From Epiperipatus broadwayi (lineage: Eukaryota > Onychophora > Udeonychophora > Euonychophora > Peripatidae), in the NCBI GenBank assembly GCA_028023455.1, contig JAQFVV010006293.1, positions 3,705,059 to 3,769,058 of the forward strand: a stretch of DNA of 64,000 bases. The letters are read 5' to 3'. The notes below the pieces were generated by a model. That model was given only the letters and a program-made list of their open reading frames with translations. It made no database searches and was not told the DNA's origin. Positions 33,233-45,649 of the stretch are shown here, one piece after another; within the stretch, counting starts at the first letter, position 1, and each line of letters starts with the position of its first letter. Both the position numbers and the translations under genes were made by a program.

Positions 33233-35829
33233 ATAACTAAAGATATAACACATGGGACTTTGCACTTTAAAATACGGTATTTCATGAAGTGGTAAAGTGT
33301 TTTAGATAGCATTACAATTATGATGTTTAGAAATTATTTTTCTGCTTTTTGAGCATGTCAAATGTTAGTAATTTAAGCATTAAATCTGATTTTGTAAAAG
33401 CAATGCACATCAAATACAAGCCAGTATGCTATATATGAAATTTTTTTTACCATACTTATTTATCACATCAGTGTTAAAGTCATTTATAATTTTTGCTAAT
33501 GGTTAGACATTTAAACAAATAGTGATATTAATAATATTGGAGTATACAATTACTCTAGTGAGATTGTGAGATTATTCTGATGAGAAAGGGGAGCAGCTGT
33601 ACTACTACATGGAGTGTATTAGTTCTAAGATATGGGGCAGGTATATTCAAATTTGAGATGTCTGGAGCCTGGATGAAGCTTGACTCGAGCATTTCTTTTC
33701 AGTTTAAAAATAGCCAAGATTATTTTGTAAACTTGTAGAAATTGATCTATATTAAGATTTGTTTTAACTAAAATTCAATTTATAATATTTATTCATCATT
33801 TAAACATTACTATAAAAAATTTTTGTTGGCAACTCTTTTGCAGAACTAGACATGCTTCCAGAATATATAAAAAGCTGTTAAGTAGATTACAGGTATTATT
33901 AATTGAAGACAGTTTCATCATTTAAGACATACCATAAATCAAGATTTCCTTTCTGGAAATTTCAGTTTTTTTTTCTGTTGTAACATTAAAGCATATTTTT
34001 TTGATCTTTGTAGATATTACTAGTCTCATCAACATACATAAGTCTATTCACAGTCACATCTATTTCAGAAATAAAATTGATCAAACTTTAGGTAGTTGTA
34101 ACCCTGAACCACAATGTGCTTTAATCTATGCATTCAATGGAGAATTAAAGACTTAATAAAAAGCACTGATTTAAATCTTTATGTATTCTTTTATAATACT
34201 TGTGAATAGTTAGCTGTCTAAAAAAATGCTTTAATATTTATTATTCTCATAACAAATGCCCTTTCTCCCTTTTAAAAAAGTGCATTTGCAAAAAAAAAAA
34301 ACTTCAAGTGGATTATGAAAATAATTTGCTAATCCTTACTGTGTAATACTAAATTGTGGGTTTTATGTCTTGGAAAAAAGGCTCAAATAACTTATGAAAA
34401 ACTTATAAAAGAACACATTTTATGCTAATTAGAATGATTTTGAAATTTAAGTCTGAAATAAGATAAAATGATTTATAAATAAATTCAAAAAAATATTTAT
34501 TAATGAATAAATAAATAATGTGCACACATCCATAAAATAATAGTTTTAATTGTAAAAAGTGAAATAATTGTTCAACTGTAAAATGACTGATATTTGGCTG
34601 ACTCATGGCTCATTTTTCATTTTTGGAATAAATATTCAGTTTTCTGATGTTAGATGAGTTTTTATTTATTATTGATATAATCAATATTTATAATTTATTT
34701 CTAGTGCTATTAATGGTTTAAATTAAGTATTTAAAAAGCAAATCCAGTGAATTTACAAGAATTAATACAAATTACCTCAACTGGAACTTTGTGATAATAA
34801 AAACTAAATAGCAGTTTCCTATTCACTCCCTATTCTATAGTGTTTTAATGTAATATTCAGTAAGTGGTTATTATCACACTTTACTGAATTTAAATTCTCA
34901 ACCTCGTAATAATTTCTGATCTTTGCTTTTATCAATGAGATTCAAAGTTATAAACCATACAGTCAAGTATCCAGCAAATATATTCAAGCTAAAAACTTGA
35001 AATTTATATCAGCCTAAGGTTTTGAACTCTAGTCAATCTGCTTGAGAAAGTTTTATAGATCTGATTCCATTTTAATATCTATATACTTTACTACTCTTAA
35101 TTCTTTATTAATTGTAGACAACTTATCTAGAAAAGTTATGGTTAGGAATAATATTTTTATTTATTAGAATAAGGTGCCTTCAATTAATGAATGAAAGTTT
35201 CTAAACTAGATAGCTACAAACTGGAATCAGATCAATATAATTGTTTAAATTGATTTGAGTTCAAAACTTCGAATTTCAACTAGCATGAATAATAAAATGA
35301 AGTTGGTTTCTGTATACTTAACTGCATTGTCTTTTTGAATTCCAAAGTCTTACTGATAAAAGTAAAAGCCAGAAATTGGCCTAAGCATGGAGATTTCAAT
35401 GTACCAGAATCTGGTAATCCAATGATTACTGAAGCTTACAGTCTATAGTACTTTAGTAGGGAGCTGTTTTGTTATATTGTATGAGCTGGAGAATTAAGTG
35501 ATTTGCTGTTTTTATAATAAAAATTATATTTATCGAAACCTTGAAGATAAATATATCAAAGTAGTATCACTTAATTCTCAAAACCTATTATATTAATAAG
35601 AATACTATTATAAACTAAAGTTATCAATGACACTGGAGCTTAAGTGGTATTACCATTTGATAAATGGTGCTAAAGCATAGGGAAGAGGAATGCTTTTATT
35701 AAAAAAAATCATGTATGCTTTTTTTTGTGTGTGTCTCAAATTTTAATTGTAATGCTTGAAAAATAATTCAAAAGTACAATTCTGACTAAATATGCATTTT
35801 AGTTATGAATATTTAACATATTTTATTTA
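33233..35829. other. Unassigned cyclase intron sequence
   Basis: No coding or named repeat. A weak imperfect inverted repeat links about 34960-35065 with 35210-35290 (GATCTGATTCCA / TGGAATCAGATC and GTTTTGAACTC / GAGTTCAAAAC), perhaps an old foldback. Confidence 0.4.
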
Positions 35830-35966
35830 GTGAGGCTATAACCTCGATAATATGTGTATAAAATGCGATAGTAGGGACCTCTACAGGTGATTTAACCACA
35901 AGCAAACACCTGTAGAGGTCCCTACTATCGCATTTTATATGCAAATTATCGAGATTATAGCCTCAG
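35830..35966. mobile_element. Foldback member of the GGGACCTCTACAGGTC family
   Basis: Arms 35830-35889 and 35907-35966 are about 60-bp reverse complements with a 17-base spacer, ATTTAACCACAAGCAAA. The right flank continues AAATATTACTTATGTGCGTTTAATAAATTTAT-like, the reverse complement of the end of the 159-bp element and of the left flank of the 58-kb copy, so that piece belongs to the family. Confidence 0.85.
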
Positions 35967-36360
35967 TAAATATTACTTATGTGCGTTTAATAAATTTATA
36001 ATTACAACTTTATATTTTGTTTAGATAATTTATATAATTACTTAATATTTTCAATTTTTTTGAAGCATGTCTTGCAAAAGATGTCTGTATGAGAGTCATT
36101 ATCTGCTTATTATGACTAAACCAGAGCTCAAGGCAGATGAAATGATACCAACTTCTAAATGATGAAAGCATCTAAAATAATTCATGTGCATCAGTTAAGG
36201 AAGACATTTGAATCATAGTTAAAAAATTTAATTCATGAATCAGTCTCTTGAGACAATAGATCAGATATATCTTTTTTCATATGTTTATTTTATATTAAGA
36301 AAATAATGTGTCAGTAACAATGAACAAAATAAACAATATAAACTTTATATCAAGTTGATT
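35967..36360. other. Unassigned intron sequence
   Basis: AT-rich. The first 40 bp are the family extension noted for the adjacent foldback. Confidence 0.4.
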
Positions 36361-36368
36361 GTTTAAAG

Positions 36369-36991
36369 CAGAGGTATATAATTTTTTGTTGGCTCTGGGT
36401 GATATTGGACGGAAAAAATGTCTCCGGCCACTCATTAAATACACATAGTACCAAAAATTAATAATAATAAAAAAAAACCCGCATAATTTTCATGATATCC
36501 GCCACCACAAATAAAGGAAAAATATCTCTCATAATCCTAATTATGCAGAGATCATTCAGAGAGTTAAAATTTGCAAGCAATCCTAAAGTTTGTGCTCACT
36601 GATGTAAAAGATGTATATATTATATGTAATGCATGAAAGGTGCCACCAAAATATGGTATACCCTTATATAAAAATTCTTCCCTGATCTCTGAGTAACTTC
36701 AAACTCTAACATTCTGTGATAGGTTAAAATATCAATAATTGCTGCCTCATCAAATTACCATAAGCATGCAAAGTAACAGATGATATCAATTCTATTGCAC
36801 TTGGAAGATAACATACTGGAAGCTGCATTCTGTCAAACTTGAAGTTATGCATACATTCAAATAGCAGGAGCATATGTACATTTATTTTAGTCACAGTGTG
36901 GTACATAATCACAAAAACATTGTTTTAAGTAAACTTATGATTACATGTTGGGGCCACATACAGCCTGTGGACCACAGGTTGGATACCTCTG
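36369..36991. mobile_element. hAT-type MITE with 8-bp TSD
   Basis: Ends CAGAGGTAT ... ATACCTCTG form inverted repeats, and the flanking 8-bp GTTTAAAG (36361-36368) / GTTTGAAG (36992-36999) is a target duplication with one mismatch. The right subterminal CACAGCC-like 'CATACAGCCTGTGGACCACA' stretch is typical of non-autonomous hAT ends. No transposase. Confidence 0.8.
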
Positions 36992-36999
36992 GTTTGAAG

Positions 37000-38059
37000 T
37001 TTTGTGATGATTGCATTTTTTTTTTTTTTGTGATTATATATTGGACTATTTTTCATCATTTAGTTTTTTAATTATTGAATTCATTTAGAAAAAATCAAAC
37101 TTTATTTAAACTTTTCAAATACATTCAATTGTTAGAAATAGCTTACATGTTATTGAGATGTTTTGTGTAATATCATTTTCCAATACTGATATAATTTCAT
37201 TTTTTGTTTCTGCTTTTAAAGACTATATGAAGCTTCTGAAACCATATTAGAATTATTAATCGATAAATTGAAGATATGGGTGTACTTTTGACATTGATAT
37301 ATATATTTAAAGATATAAATAATGAAACTTAGATTTTTATACAAAATAATCTAAAAATAAATATGTCAAGAGTGAAACATAGATTTGTACTTTTACAACA
37401 TTTAATAGTTTTTTTGTAATAATTTTTTTATAAAGTAATCTAAAAACAAATAGTTTGCAAAAATTGAACAGGTATTACATTAAAAAGATCTTTTTTTCAT
37501 AATGTGAAATTGTACTTTTTTAAAATTTTTTACAAAACAATCTCAAAATATGTGTTTGCACTAATATGATTGTAAAAAATTCAGTTTATTGAACATTTAT
37601 GTGCATAATTGAAAAATGAGTCATTTCCCCAAGACTACACTTTAACTGATCTGACAGTAACCATCAAAAGCATTCTGCTGATACAGTGATGAGTAAACAT
37701 GGGTTGAAGCCAAATTCTGAAATGCCAGCCACATCTGAACTATTACATATCATCTGCATTACATATGTTGTATTGGCAATAAAATAGTGGCAAACTGGAA
37801 TCTCTTTCTAGCCTTTTTACAGGATGTTTATTGCCAGTAATGAAAAAAAAAAAAGTCACTTTACTATTTTTTTATTATTTTTGGTTACTAACCCAGGTCA
37901 TTGTTTTATTGTACTATGGATTGATTACATAACACTTTGTTGAAAAATAAAAACAAGCAAACTAAATATATCATTTACAATGGATTTGATCCTTTATTAA
38001 GGTATTTTCATAAAACATTTACAGGTGTCCTTTATTCTTTGTTTTAAAGACATAAGAAA
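37000..38059. other. Unassigned intron sequence
   Basis: AT-rich, nothing recognised. Confidence 0.4.
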
Positions 38060-38410
38060 ATTAAAAAAATTTGAAGGACAAATAAGAAATTTACAAAAAA
38101 GAAACGTCACTTACAGCGTGCAATTGCTGCGGGTCATGAAAGCAAGCCGGATGAACCTAAAATTATGTGTAGGGAACGAAGTGATCTGAGAAGAAAAGTT
38201 AAGAGGCATTTTTTATTATTTCGGACGAGCACGCATTGAATAAGAGAGAATCGTTTTATACTTTATCAAAGAAGTGGCGTGCTGAAGCGCTTTAACCCTC
38301 ATTTGCATATTAGCCTATATTATTTTATACATTTGCATATTAGTATACTGTTTGAAAATTGTGTTGTCCTTGATAATGAAGGGTAATGCTTCGAAAAACG
38401 TTCGGATAAT
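38060..38410 (+). mobile_element. Penelope-like element 2, endonuclease 3' remnant
   Basis: Residues 'RAIAAGHESKPDEPKIMC' and 'RERSDLRRKVKRHF', then after a frameshift 'RESFYTLSKKWRAEAL'-stop at 38295, match the end of a GIY-YIG Penelope endonuclease. After the stop come TTTGCATATTAG twice and a hammerhead-like core (TTGATAAT, hairpin GAAG-GGTAATG-CTTC, GAAAAACGTTCGG). It is a different lineage from element 1. Confidence 0.75.
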
Positions 38411-39426
38411 TTATAATTTGTTGACATTTATCTATATATCATAGTTTGTTGTTTGAGTTATATTTTGGAATTAATGTGTGTATTTATTTTAACGTATTTA
38501 AATTTCACTTACAATTAATAAGATGTATATATAAAATTACAATCAATTTGTACTTTGGCATGATGTCCTTTTGTGAGAATCCAATTTCCCCCAAAACGTT
38601 CAATTTATTACTATTATGGGAATTCAATCAGATTTTTAGATTCATAAATACTGAATTTTTAAGATTGTTTTGAGTAACTAAGCTATTCTGTCAGGCAATA
38701 ATTAATGAAAATTTTATACATTTGTCTATGAGGATCCATTATAAATAAGTATAACATTTTGATTCATTTTGGCCTCTAAAAAAAAAAGTGATTAGTGTCA
38801 TTTTAAATTCAGTATTCATGAATCTAAAAAGATATGATTCATTTCCTATGTGCTAGTTATTATTGACTGTACCATCAACACATATTTTGATTAAGAAAGG
38901 GGAATACCATTAAAAATGTTAGGTTCTTTACCAAACTGTATGTTATTACTATTAGTTGAATGTATTTAGAAACAGTTGAATATTATTAAAAATGTTTAAC
39001 AATTTTAATTAGATGATTTAATTTAATTACGAATTGCATCAAATTATGACAATCTGACGAGAGAGAGAGAAAACCTTTTCTAATAATTGCAATCTTTATA
39101 AAATATATTTGCTCTTATGTTTTTTAAAATATATTATTCTTTATATGGTTATAAATGAAGTTTATACATCCATATATAAGTTTATGTATAATAAATATCT
39201 GGTCTAAATTTTTTGCATTTCTACTTTATTTAGGACTAGTCTTAAGTATGTCTGTATTAATAAGTACACCCTTACATATATATTCATCATGTATATATAT
39301 ACACACATAAACGCACACACATATATAGATAAACTTAAAAGAATTATAAAGCATAAGTCTGCTTAATATTTTTTAATTTGTGCATTTAATTTATAAATTA
39401 AATTAGAAATTGTGGGCAAAAAATAC
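38411..39426. other. Unassigned intron sequence
   Basis: AT-rich with a TA/CA microsatellite at about 39285-39325. No coding segment. Confidence 0.4.
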
Positions 39427-39525
39427 CTTCTCCAGTCGACTCCATTCTTGATGCTGTGTTAACAGTATCTCCAAAAAGACAATAGTGAGGCATTTTCAGT
39501 CCAACTATACCTGCTACACAAGGTC
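39427..39525 (-). CDS. Guanylate cyclase, catalytic-core exon
   Basis: Reads (G)[19 protein letters not shown], then [13 protein letters not shown]. This is the class III cyclase core. The Cys in 'YCLFGD' is the residue associated with GTP rather than ATP specificity, and the N and R of 'NTASR' are the transition-state residues; all are kept, so the encoded domain looks active. H replaces the usual R of MPRYC. The acceptor is TACTGCAG/GA and the donor GAAG/GTATTT; both split codons fit the neighbouring exons. 'SRMEST' points to a membrane receptor-type cyclase rather than the soluble NO-sensing form. Confidence 0.95.
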
Positions 39526-40979
39526 CTGCAGTAAATAAATAAAAACGTACTGTACTTTTCTACCAAAAAAAAATTCTGTTTTATTTTTTAATTTTTTTTA
39601 TGTTTATGTGATGTTTTAGATGAAAGGATATGTGCAACAAACTATTAAATATGAGTTGAAGAGTTTAAAAAATATATATTAAAACGTTTAGATGTCTTGC
39701 GATGTTGATGACACGCACACACACACATATATATTTTCATTTAAGTTTTCTTAAATATATATTATGGTTACACCATTTTTTTCCACCTTTTTTCGGGCAG
39801 TTTTATTTCCTTCTGTTCCTCAGAACCTGCAGTTTTCACCAGAAATCTGTATAATCTTTTATATAAATGGTACATTATATAACAGATTAAACAGATCTTT
39901 AATAAAAGCTGCTGACTCAACGCAATGGAATAAAATTATTTGAAAAACATATAAAAAAGATGTAAATATTATATTAAATTGACTAATAAAAAATAAGTGA
40001 AGATGTTGAATAAGTATGTTGTTATTAATTAATTAGAGTATTCTGGTATATTGAAGGAAAGGTTTGATTTGTTTTTTTACATGTGATTTAATTAAAATTT
40101 GTGTTTGTTTTTTCATTATAAGTAAAGCTATGTAGGTAAAGTTGAGTATTGTGCTCAGGTTAATAAGTTTCTTAGATTATGGATAGTGAAATGATGATTA
40201 GATATAAAAGTTAATTGTGAATAACAAAAGTATCTGACCAAAAATACTGTCTTCTAAAAAAGAATGTTGATTTATCAAATATTGAGTACTATTTTTGATT
40301 CAAACAGTCTTTTCTCTCTTTTTCGTTCTTCAGTGGTTATCAAGAGCATCTATCTCATGCCATCAGATTATTTCCCTATGCTAATTATGATAGTGGGATT
40401 ATGTGTTTGTGCAAATATATTTATATACTTTAACCATATATATACACAGAAATTCTTACTTTAATTCTTTCATTTTTTATCTTAGCTTAAGTTCTTAAAA
40501 ATTAAGAAAATAATGATGAGGAAAGTTTTATTAAGCTATCAATTCTTAATTATGATATTTGTTTGAGGTAGTACAATCAGTAATGAAACTGACTAGAATG
40601 GATTTGAGACAGAAGTTTCAGCTTGTCAAAGTTTATATGTTTTGACATTTCTATTTAGGGTTCACCCTGCCTATAATGAAAATGGAAAAGACTTAAAAAT
40701 ATGATTTAATAATAGTCTATGTCTCACGATCTGGCTAGGTTGTTATTTTTGATAGATTACTCTATAAAGTGATAGAAATAATATCAGTAGTAACAGTAAA
40801 GTAGAACACAGTGGTGAACTAAAGATATAAATTTTTTTTTTTTTAAAATATAAGCATATGGAATATATAAATTTAAGGAACCCTCAAGACTTAAAATCAA
40901 AATAACTGCTCTTAGTAAAATTTATTTTCAGAGGAACCAAAATTTAATAACAGGTTGAAGTTTTTTTGGAAGAGACAAT
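39526..40979. other. Unassigned part of the large cyclase intron
   Basis: AT-rich, with a CA/TA microsatellite near 39715-39735. No repeat family recognised. Confidence 0.4.
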
Positions 40980-42655
40980 GTTAGATTTGCTGTTAATTAA
41001 ATATCTTCTATTGTTTTTTTATATATTTATTTTAAAGCTCACCTACATATTATTGATGCCTATGCTCCAATAATAGATTCTGACAATTCAGTGAAAGAAA
41101 TATTTAATTCCTTGCTGGATAGCATTATTACAACAATACTATTAAAAAATAAAATTTTATTCTTGAAGATTTTAATGCATATGTTGGTGCAAATATTAGA
41201 CTTTGGTCAAAAGTTATTTGAAATAAAGATATTGGTGTCGTACATTTAAATGGACTGCTGTTATTGAAATTTTATACATGAATATATATCATAAACAATT
41301 TATTTAGGCAGAAAAAATACTATAAAGAAATATGGATGTATTCTTGCTCAAAACAGTGGCATTTTATAGATTACATTATAGATATCAGAATACATATAAT
41401 TAAGAATCAGAATACAAAAGAAATTTATATTTTGTGAGCACTTAAAAATGCAGATTACTTGATAAATCATAAATATCTCTAATATTAAAATAATAGTCAT
41501 TTTTAAAAGCAGAACTTATTATAAATCTTACTCCTATCATACAAGAAAATTCATTTTGTAGAAATATTTACTATTTAACCTACACCTCAACAGATATTAA
41601 ATATTAACATGGCTAATTTGGACTTTTAGGATTGTCATATTATTGAGGCATGGAATTCTCATATGTATATTATGGATATAGTCAATTCTATTATTGGATT
41701 CACTAAAAAAAAGACTCCAGGCTGGTTTACTGACAATGTATTATTGTTTTAATTAAAAGGAATTGTAGCATTTTCTGCTTGATTTCTCAAGCAGAAAATG
41801 CTACAATTCCTTTTAATTTAGTATTTTCATACTAAATTAAATGTGGAGCTTCATAATAAATATAAAGATTTAAAGGCATAAAGAAGTTTGATGAAAATAA
41901 CATTTTAAATAGGTGGAAGAAATATTTTGATTAAACTTTTGAATAATAATACAAGCATAGAGATCTTTACATTTAATAATATATCCATTTTATTTACTCA
42001 TTTAGATTGTACAAAGATATCCAACTTAATCAAGTTTTAACTTAAATGATTATAAACTTAAGAATGCAAGAAAATTCAAATATCTTGATAGTTTTTTAAA
42101 TAGAAAGGCAGACTTAAATGTTGAAGTGCAGTACAGGTTCCAATGTCCAGCTGCTGTTAACTCCTTCAACTAAATGATTTTTTAAATTTTATTTATTGGA
42201 TGGAAATGAAGCTTGAATATTCTATTGACACAACATAAAGGCATTAGAAAAGTTTAATTAAGGATGTTTCATAAGATTTTAAAAGTACAATGACAAGATC
42301 ATAAAACTGATAGATGCATTTTTCAACTTGCTGGATATTATACTATAGAATCTACTTTTGTAAAATCACATCTTTATTGAATTGAACACGTGAATGAATG
42401 AATAATAAAATATTTTCTAAAATAGCAGTTATGGTGAACTTGAATATGGTTTCTGTTGGAGAAGTAGAACCATCTATTATAAGAATTATCTCGGACATTC
42501 TAAAGAAGTAAAATGCTGATTGTTTTCATTGGGTAATATGCAAAGAATAGTAGATATTGCAGAATTAGTCGTGGTATTGAAATATTTTACTGGTAATTTT
42601 TTTTAACAGAACTTAAAAGACAGAATTACAAAATATCAAAGGAATGGATCAATAT
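40980..42655 (+). mobile_element. Second LINE lineage, degraded full-order copy
   Basis: The order is endonuclease then RT C-terminal region, with many stops: 'IIDAYAPIIDSDNSVKEIF' near 41055; then 'LEDFNAYVGANI' after a frame adjustment; then 'KQWHFIDYIID' near 41360, a LINE endonuclease hallmark. In the 3' half come 'ARKFKYLDSFLNRKADLN' near 42070, 'QDHKTD' and 'RWIEHV'-like pieces near 42300-42380. The central RT is largely deleted. The endonuclease wording resembles the CR1/RTE-like group often mislabelled craniofacial development protein 2 in invertebrates. It differs from the RTE copies at 0-25 kb. Confidence 0.7.
41751..41818. repeat. Perfect 32-bp hairpin with 4-base loop
   Basis: 41751-41782 and 41787-41818 are exact reverse complements separated by TTTC. 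It lies inside the degraded LINE, so the second arm is probably a local inverted copy of the first. Confidence 0.95.
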
Positions 42656-43949
42656 GTTCTATCTGTAGTTGAATTTGTAATCCATAGATAGATGTGTATA
42701 GTCATAACAAAAATAATCACTATTATTATTTTGTTTTGTCTATATTTTTTTTCTGGAGTTGTAATGACCATACTTGTTTATGACTGTCTACTACCGGCTA
42801 ATATATATAAAAGAAAAAAATGTTTATATTTTTATCAAACAAGAATACATTTTTCTATGAATATAAAATTTTAAAAGCAATTGTTAAAATAGGTATATAT
42901 TTGTAAAACAAAAATTGATAACATCCACAATTAAAAAAAATCAAACATATCTACCCTTTTTATTTTTTCAATACATATTTTATTAAATTAAAATTAATTC
43001 ATCTGATATTTTCTATCGCCCAACAAAACATAAGCAGAAATTAAAAAGTTGAAGTGAGATATTAGAATAGAATTTCATGGCAGAGCAAAATAATTATTGA
43101 CCAAAAAACTATTGCAAAATGAGGGAATAGAAAAATGAATATGTTTGAATTAAGTTCATGACTGCCTCTGAAATTCTCAAAATATTCTAGATATCAGTAT
43201 ATAGAACCAGTATATAGATATAACAAAACATCTCCATCAGCTGAAACTACATAAGCAGGTTTATGAAATTTATCGGCTGTAAATGAATAATTAAATATTA
43301 AAGCCAAACACAAAAATCTTATATTTAGTCAACTTATAAAGTATTTATACTTTTGCTGAAGTCCATATCAAATTTACTGACAAACTAAGGCTGAAAATAA
43401 TATAAGCCTGTATACAAATTGAAAGAAATAGTAAAATCATTAATAATGTTTAAAACTACTTTGTACAGACACAGCTAAAATTATAAAGAACTTTTACTCA
43501 AATTCTGTAACTATTATATTAAGAAATTATTAATTAATAAGTTATGATCCGTCTCAAATATTTACAGTATTCATTAATAACCATTTTTAGTTTTTTAAAA
43601 TGATTTTAATTCATTCTTATTAAACTGTTCATTTATTGTTATATGATAATAATTTGTTGCATACTATTCCAAACATCAATATGTTAAGAAAGCTTTTTTA
43701 TACTGGATATTCTAAGGAATTAACTTTATCAATTCCTTAATATTATTTTATCTTTATCATATAAATATCACATGCCCACTGTATTTGTATTATTGATTCA
43801 TTTGTTGAATTTTTTATTTTGTTAAAGTTTGAAATGTGTATTTTTTTGCTCCACACTTTTATATTTTGCCATTGTGATCTAAACTTATTTATCTTCATTG
43901 AGGTTGACTGGAGGGCAGTAATAGTTTTATTGTAATGGTTAGCTGAGAA
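42656..43949. other. Unassigned intron sequence
   Basis: AT-rich, nothing recognised. Confidence 0.4.
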
Positions 43950-45003
43950 TATCCAGTAAAGATAACATCCATCACCCGAGGTATTAGATTACTTAGAAAA
44001 AATACAAAGGGAAGTAGGAAGATATGCATTGGATGCAGATGTATGGACAGCAAGGGAGGCAATTCAAGGAGAAATGGGATGGTCAAGTTTTTATATGAGA
44101 GATGCAAAAAGTAAAATGAAAATGTTTGATAGATTGCAGTTTATGGATAATAAAAGAATAGCTGAAATAGTACTTAATTGAATTACGAGTAAAGGCAGGC
44201 AACAAGATGGATGAGAAAGGTAATGCGTATGCAAAAGATTTGGATAAAGAATTTATATCAATACTGTATATTTGTCCAAAAGGTGGAATGATTGTGTTAG
44301 GAGGATTAGTGAGTGTTATAGTGGTAAGGAATGGGATAAAAGAATAGATTCATTAATAAAGAATAGGAAGTTAGAGAGATGGAGAACTAGTATGAAGAGT
44401 AAAAAGAGTTTAAATATATATAGAAGTAAACAGAACATTAGGTGTGAGTTAATGTATGATAACAGTAAGGAAAGTAGTTTATTGTTTAAGGCTTGACCGG
44501 GATCTTTAGCAACAAGGAAATATACATGTAAATGGAAAAATATGGCCGATTTAGTCTGTAAATTGTGTAAGGAAGGAATAGAAAATATTAGGCATCTATT
44601 AATTGAATGTAAATGCTGAAAACAGAAAGGGTACAAATAATGAAGTTATGGAAGAATAAATATGAAAAAAGTGATTATACAGAAAATAGGTTATTGGTTT
44701 TATGCTGTGTTTGGGAAAAGATAAGGGGGATTTAGATATAAAGACCATAAAGTTGTCAAAGATTATGTTGTTGAAATGTATTCTAATGATTTGTTAAATG
44801 TTGGCTATAATTACAATCATATTTATAATATTAAAATTTTTAATACAAAATATAAAAATAAAAATATTAATAATAAGGTTGATTCTGCTACTAATAAAAA
44901 AATGTGGATATCAATATCATATATTTGGAATCAACAAGCAAATTTCATAAGGAAAATTTATAAGGTATATGTGACATTGCATGTTATGCACCTCCTACAT
45001 TAA
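43950..45003 (+). mobile_element. Third LINE lineage, C-terminal region with CCHC knuckle
   Basis: Piecewise frames read 'REVGRYALDADVWTAREA' and 'IQGEMGWSSFYMRDAKSK' (43990-44110), then 'KRWNDCVRRISECYSG' to 'LLFKA' (44272-44496), then 'CKLCKEGIENIRHLLIEC', a C-x2-C-x7-H-x4-C knuckle typical of LINE ORF2 C-termini. Two or three frameshifts or stops inactivate it. A following 75-codon frame (44776-45003) may be its tail. The 5' RT part is absent. Confidence 0.7.
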
Positions 45004-45074
45004 ATAAATTAGTAAATAACTCTAAAGATAAAACCTCATTTATAAATAAAAATTGCATCATTTAAGAATGGATA

Positions 45075-45649
45075 TGTATTAAAATCTTTTAATTAGCGAA
45101 ACTCGATTATATCTTTATAAATGTATTTCTATGTATAAAACGGCCACCAAACCACTCCGACAAATCCGTCTCTTGTAACCGCCGCACTGACTTAACATTT
45201 GTCAATATCAATATAATCTTAATAATATTCTTTAATGTGTATAATCAAAACAGTTTTATAAGCGTAGTCAATTATATATATATCTAAACTCATCATCAAT
45301 TATGTTCAAATGAACATTTGTATTTTAAACTTAATCCAGTTGTTCAAATCTCATTATTGATATTTATATTTATGTATACTTGTAACATAATATCTTGGGT
45401 TCACTCAATCTGTCATCATCATCACCAGTTGAGTCTCATGTAAAATGTTGTAGCACCGGGCCAGGATGTAATGAATTTATGTGGTATCACCGTAGGTGTT
45501 GTTCATAATGTTATAGATTTGGGGAATGGGCAAATAGGTTAGAATTCATGATTGCTCCTGACCTGTGTATCTCATGCATGATTGGATTCGGGGTACTTTT
45601 GCCTAGATTCTAAATCTTGTTGGATGGACATACATTTTCGACCGGTACA
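45075..45649 (+). repeat. 577-bp dispersed repeat, copy 1 (LTR-like ends)
   Basis: It starts TGTATTAAAATC and ends GACCGGTACA, and is nearly identical to 50463-51039. TG...CA ends and direct orientation would suit LTRs of one element, but there is no clear primer-binding site, polypurine tract or 5-bp target duplication. Confidence 0.8.

Noticed and set aside
34960-35290. Imperfect inverted repeat as a foldback element
   Set aside because: Only short matching blocks with uneven spacing; borders cannot be set and chance matches in AT-rich DNA are likely.
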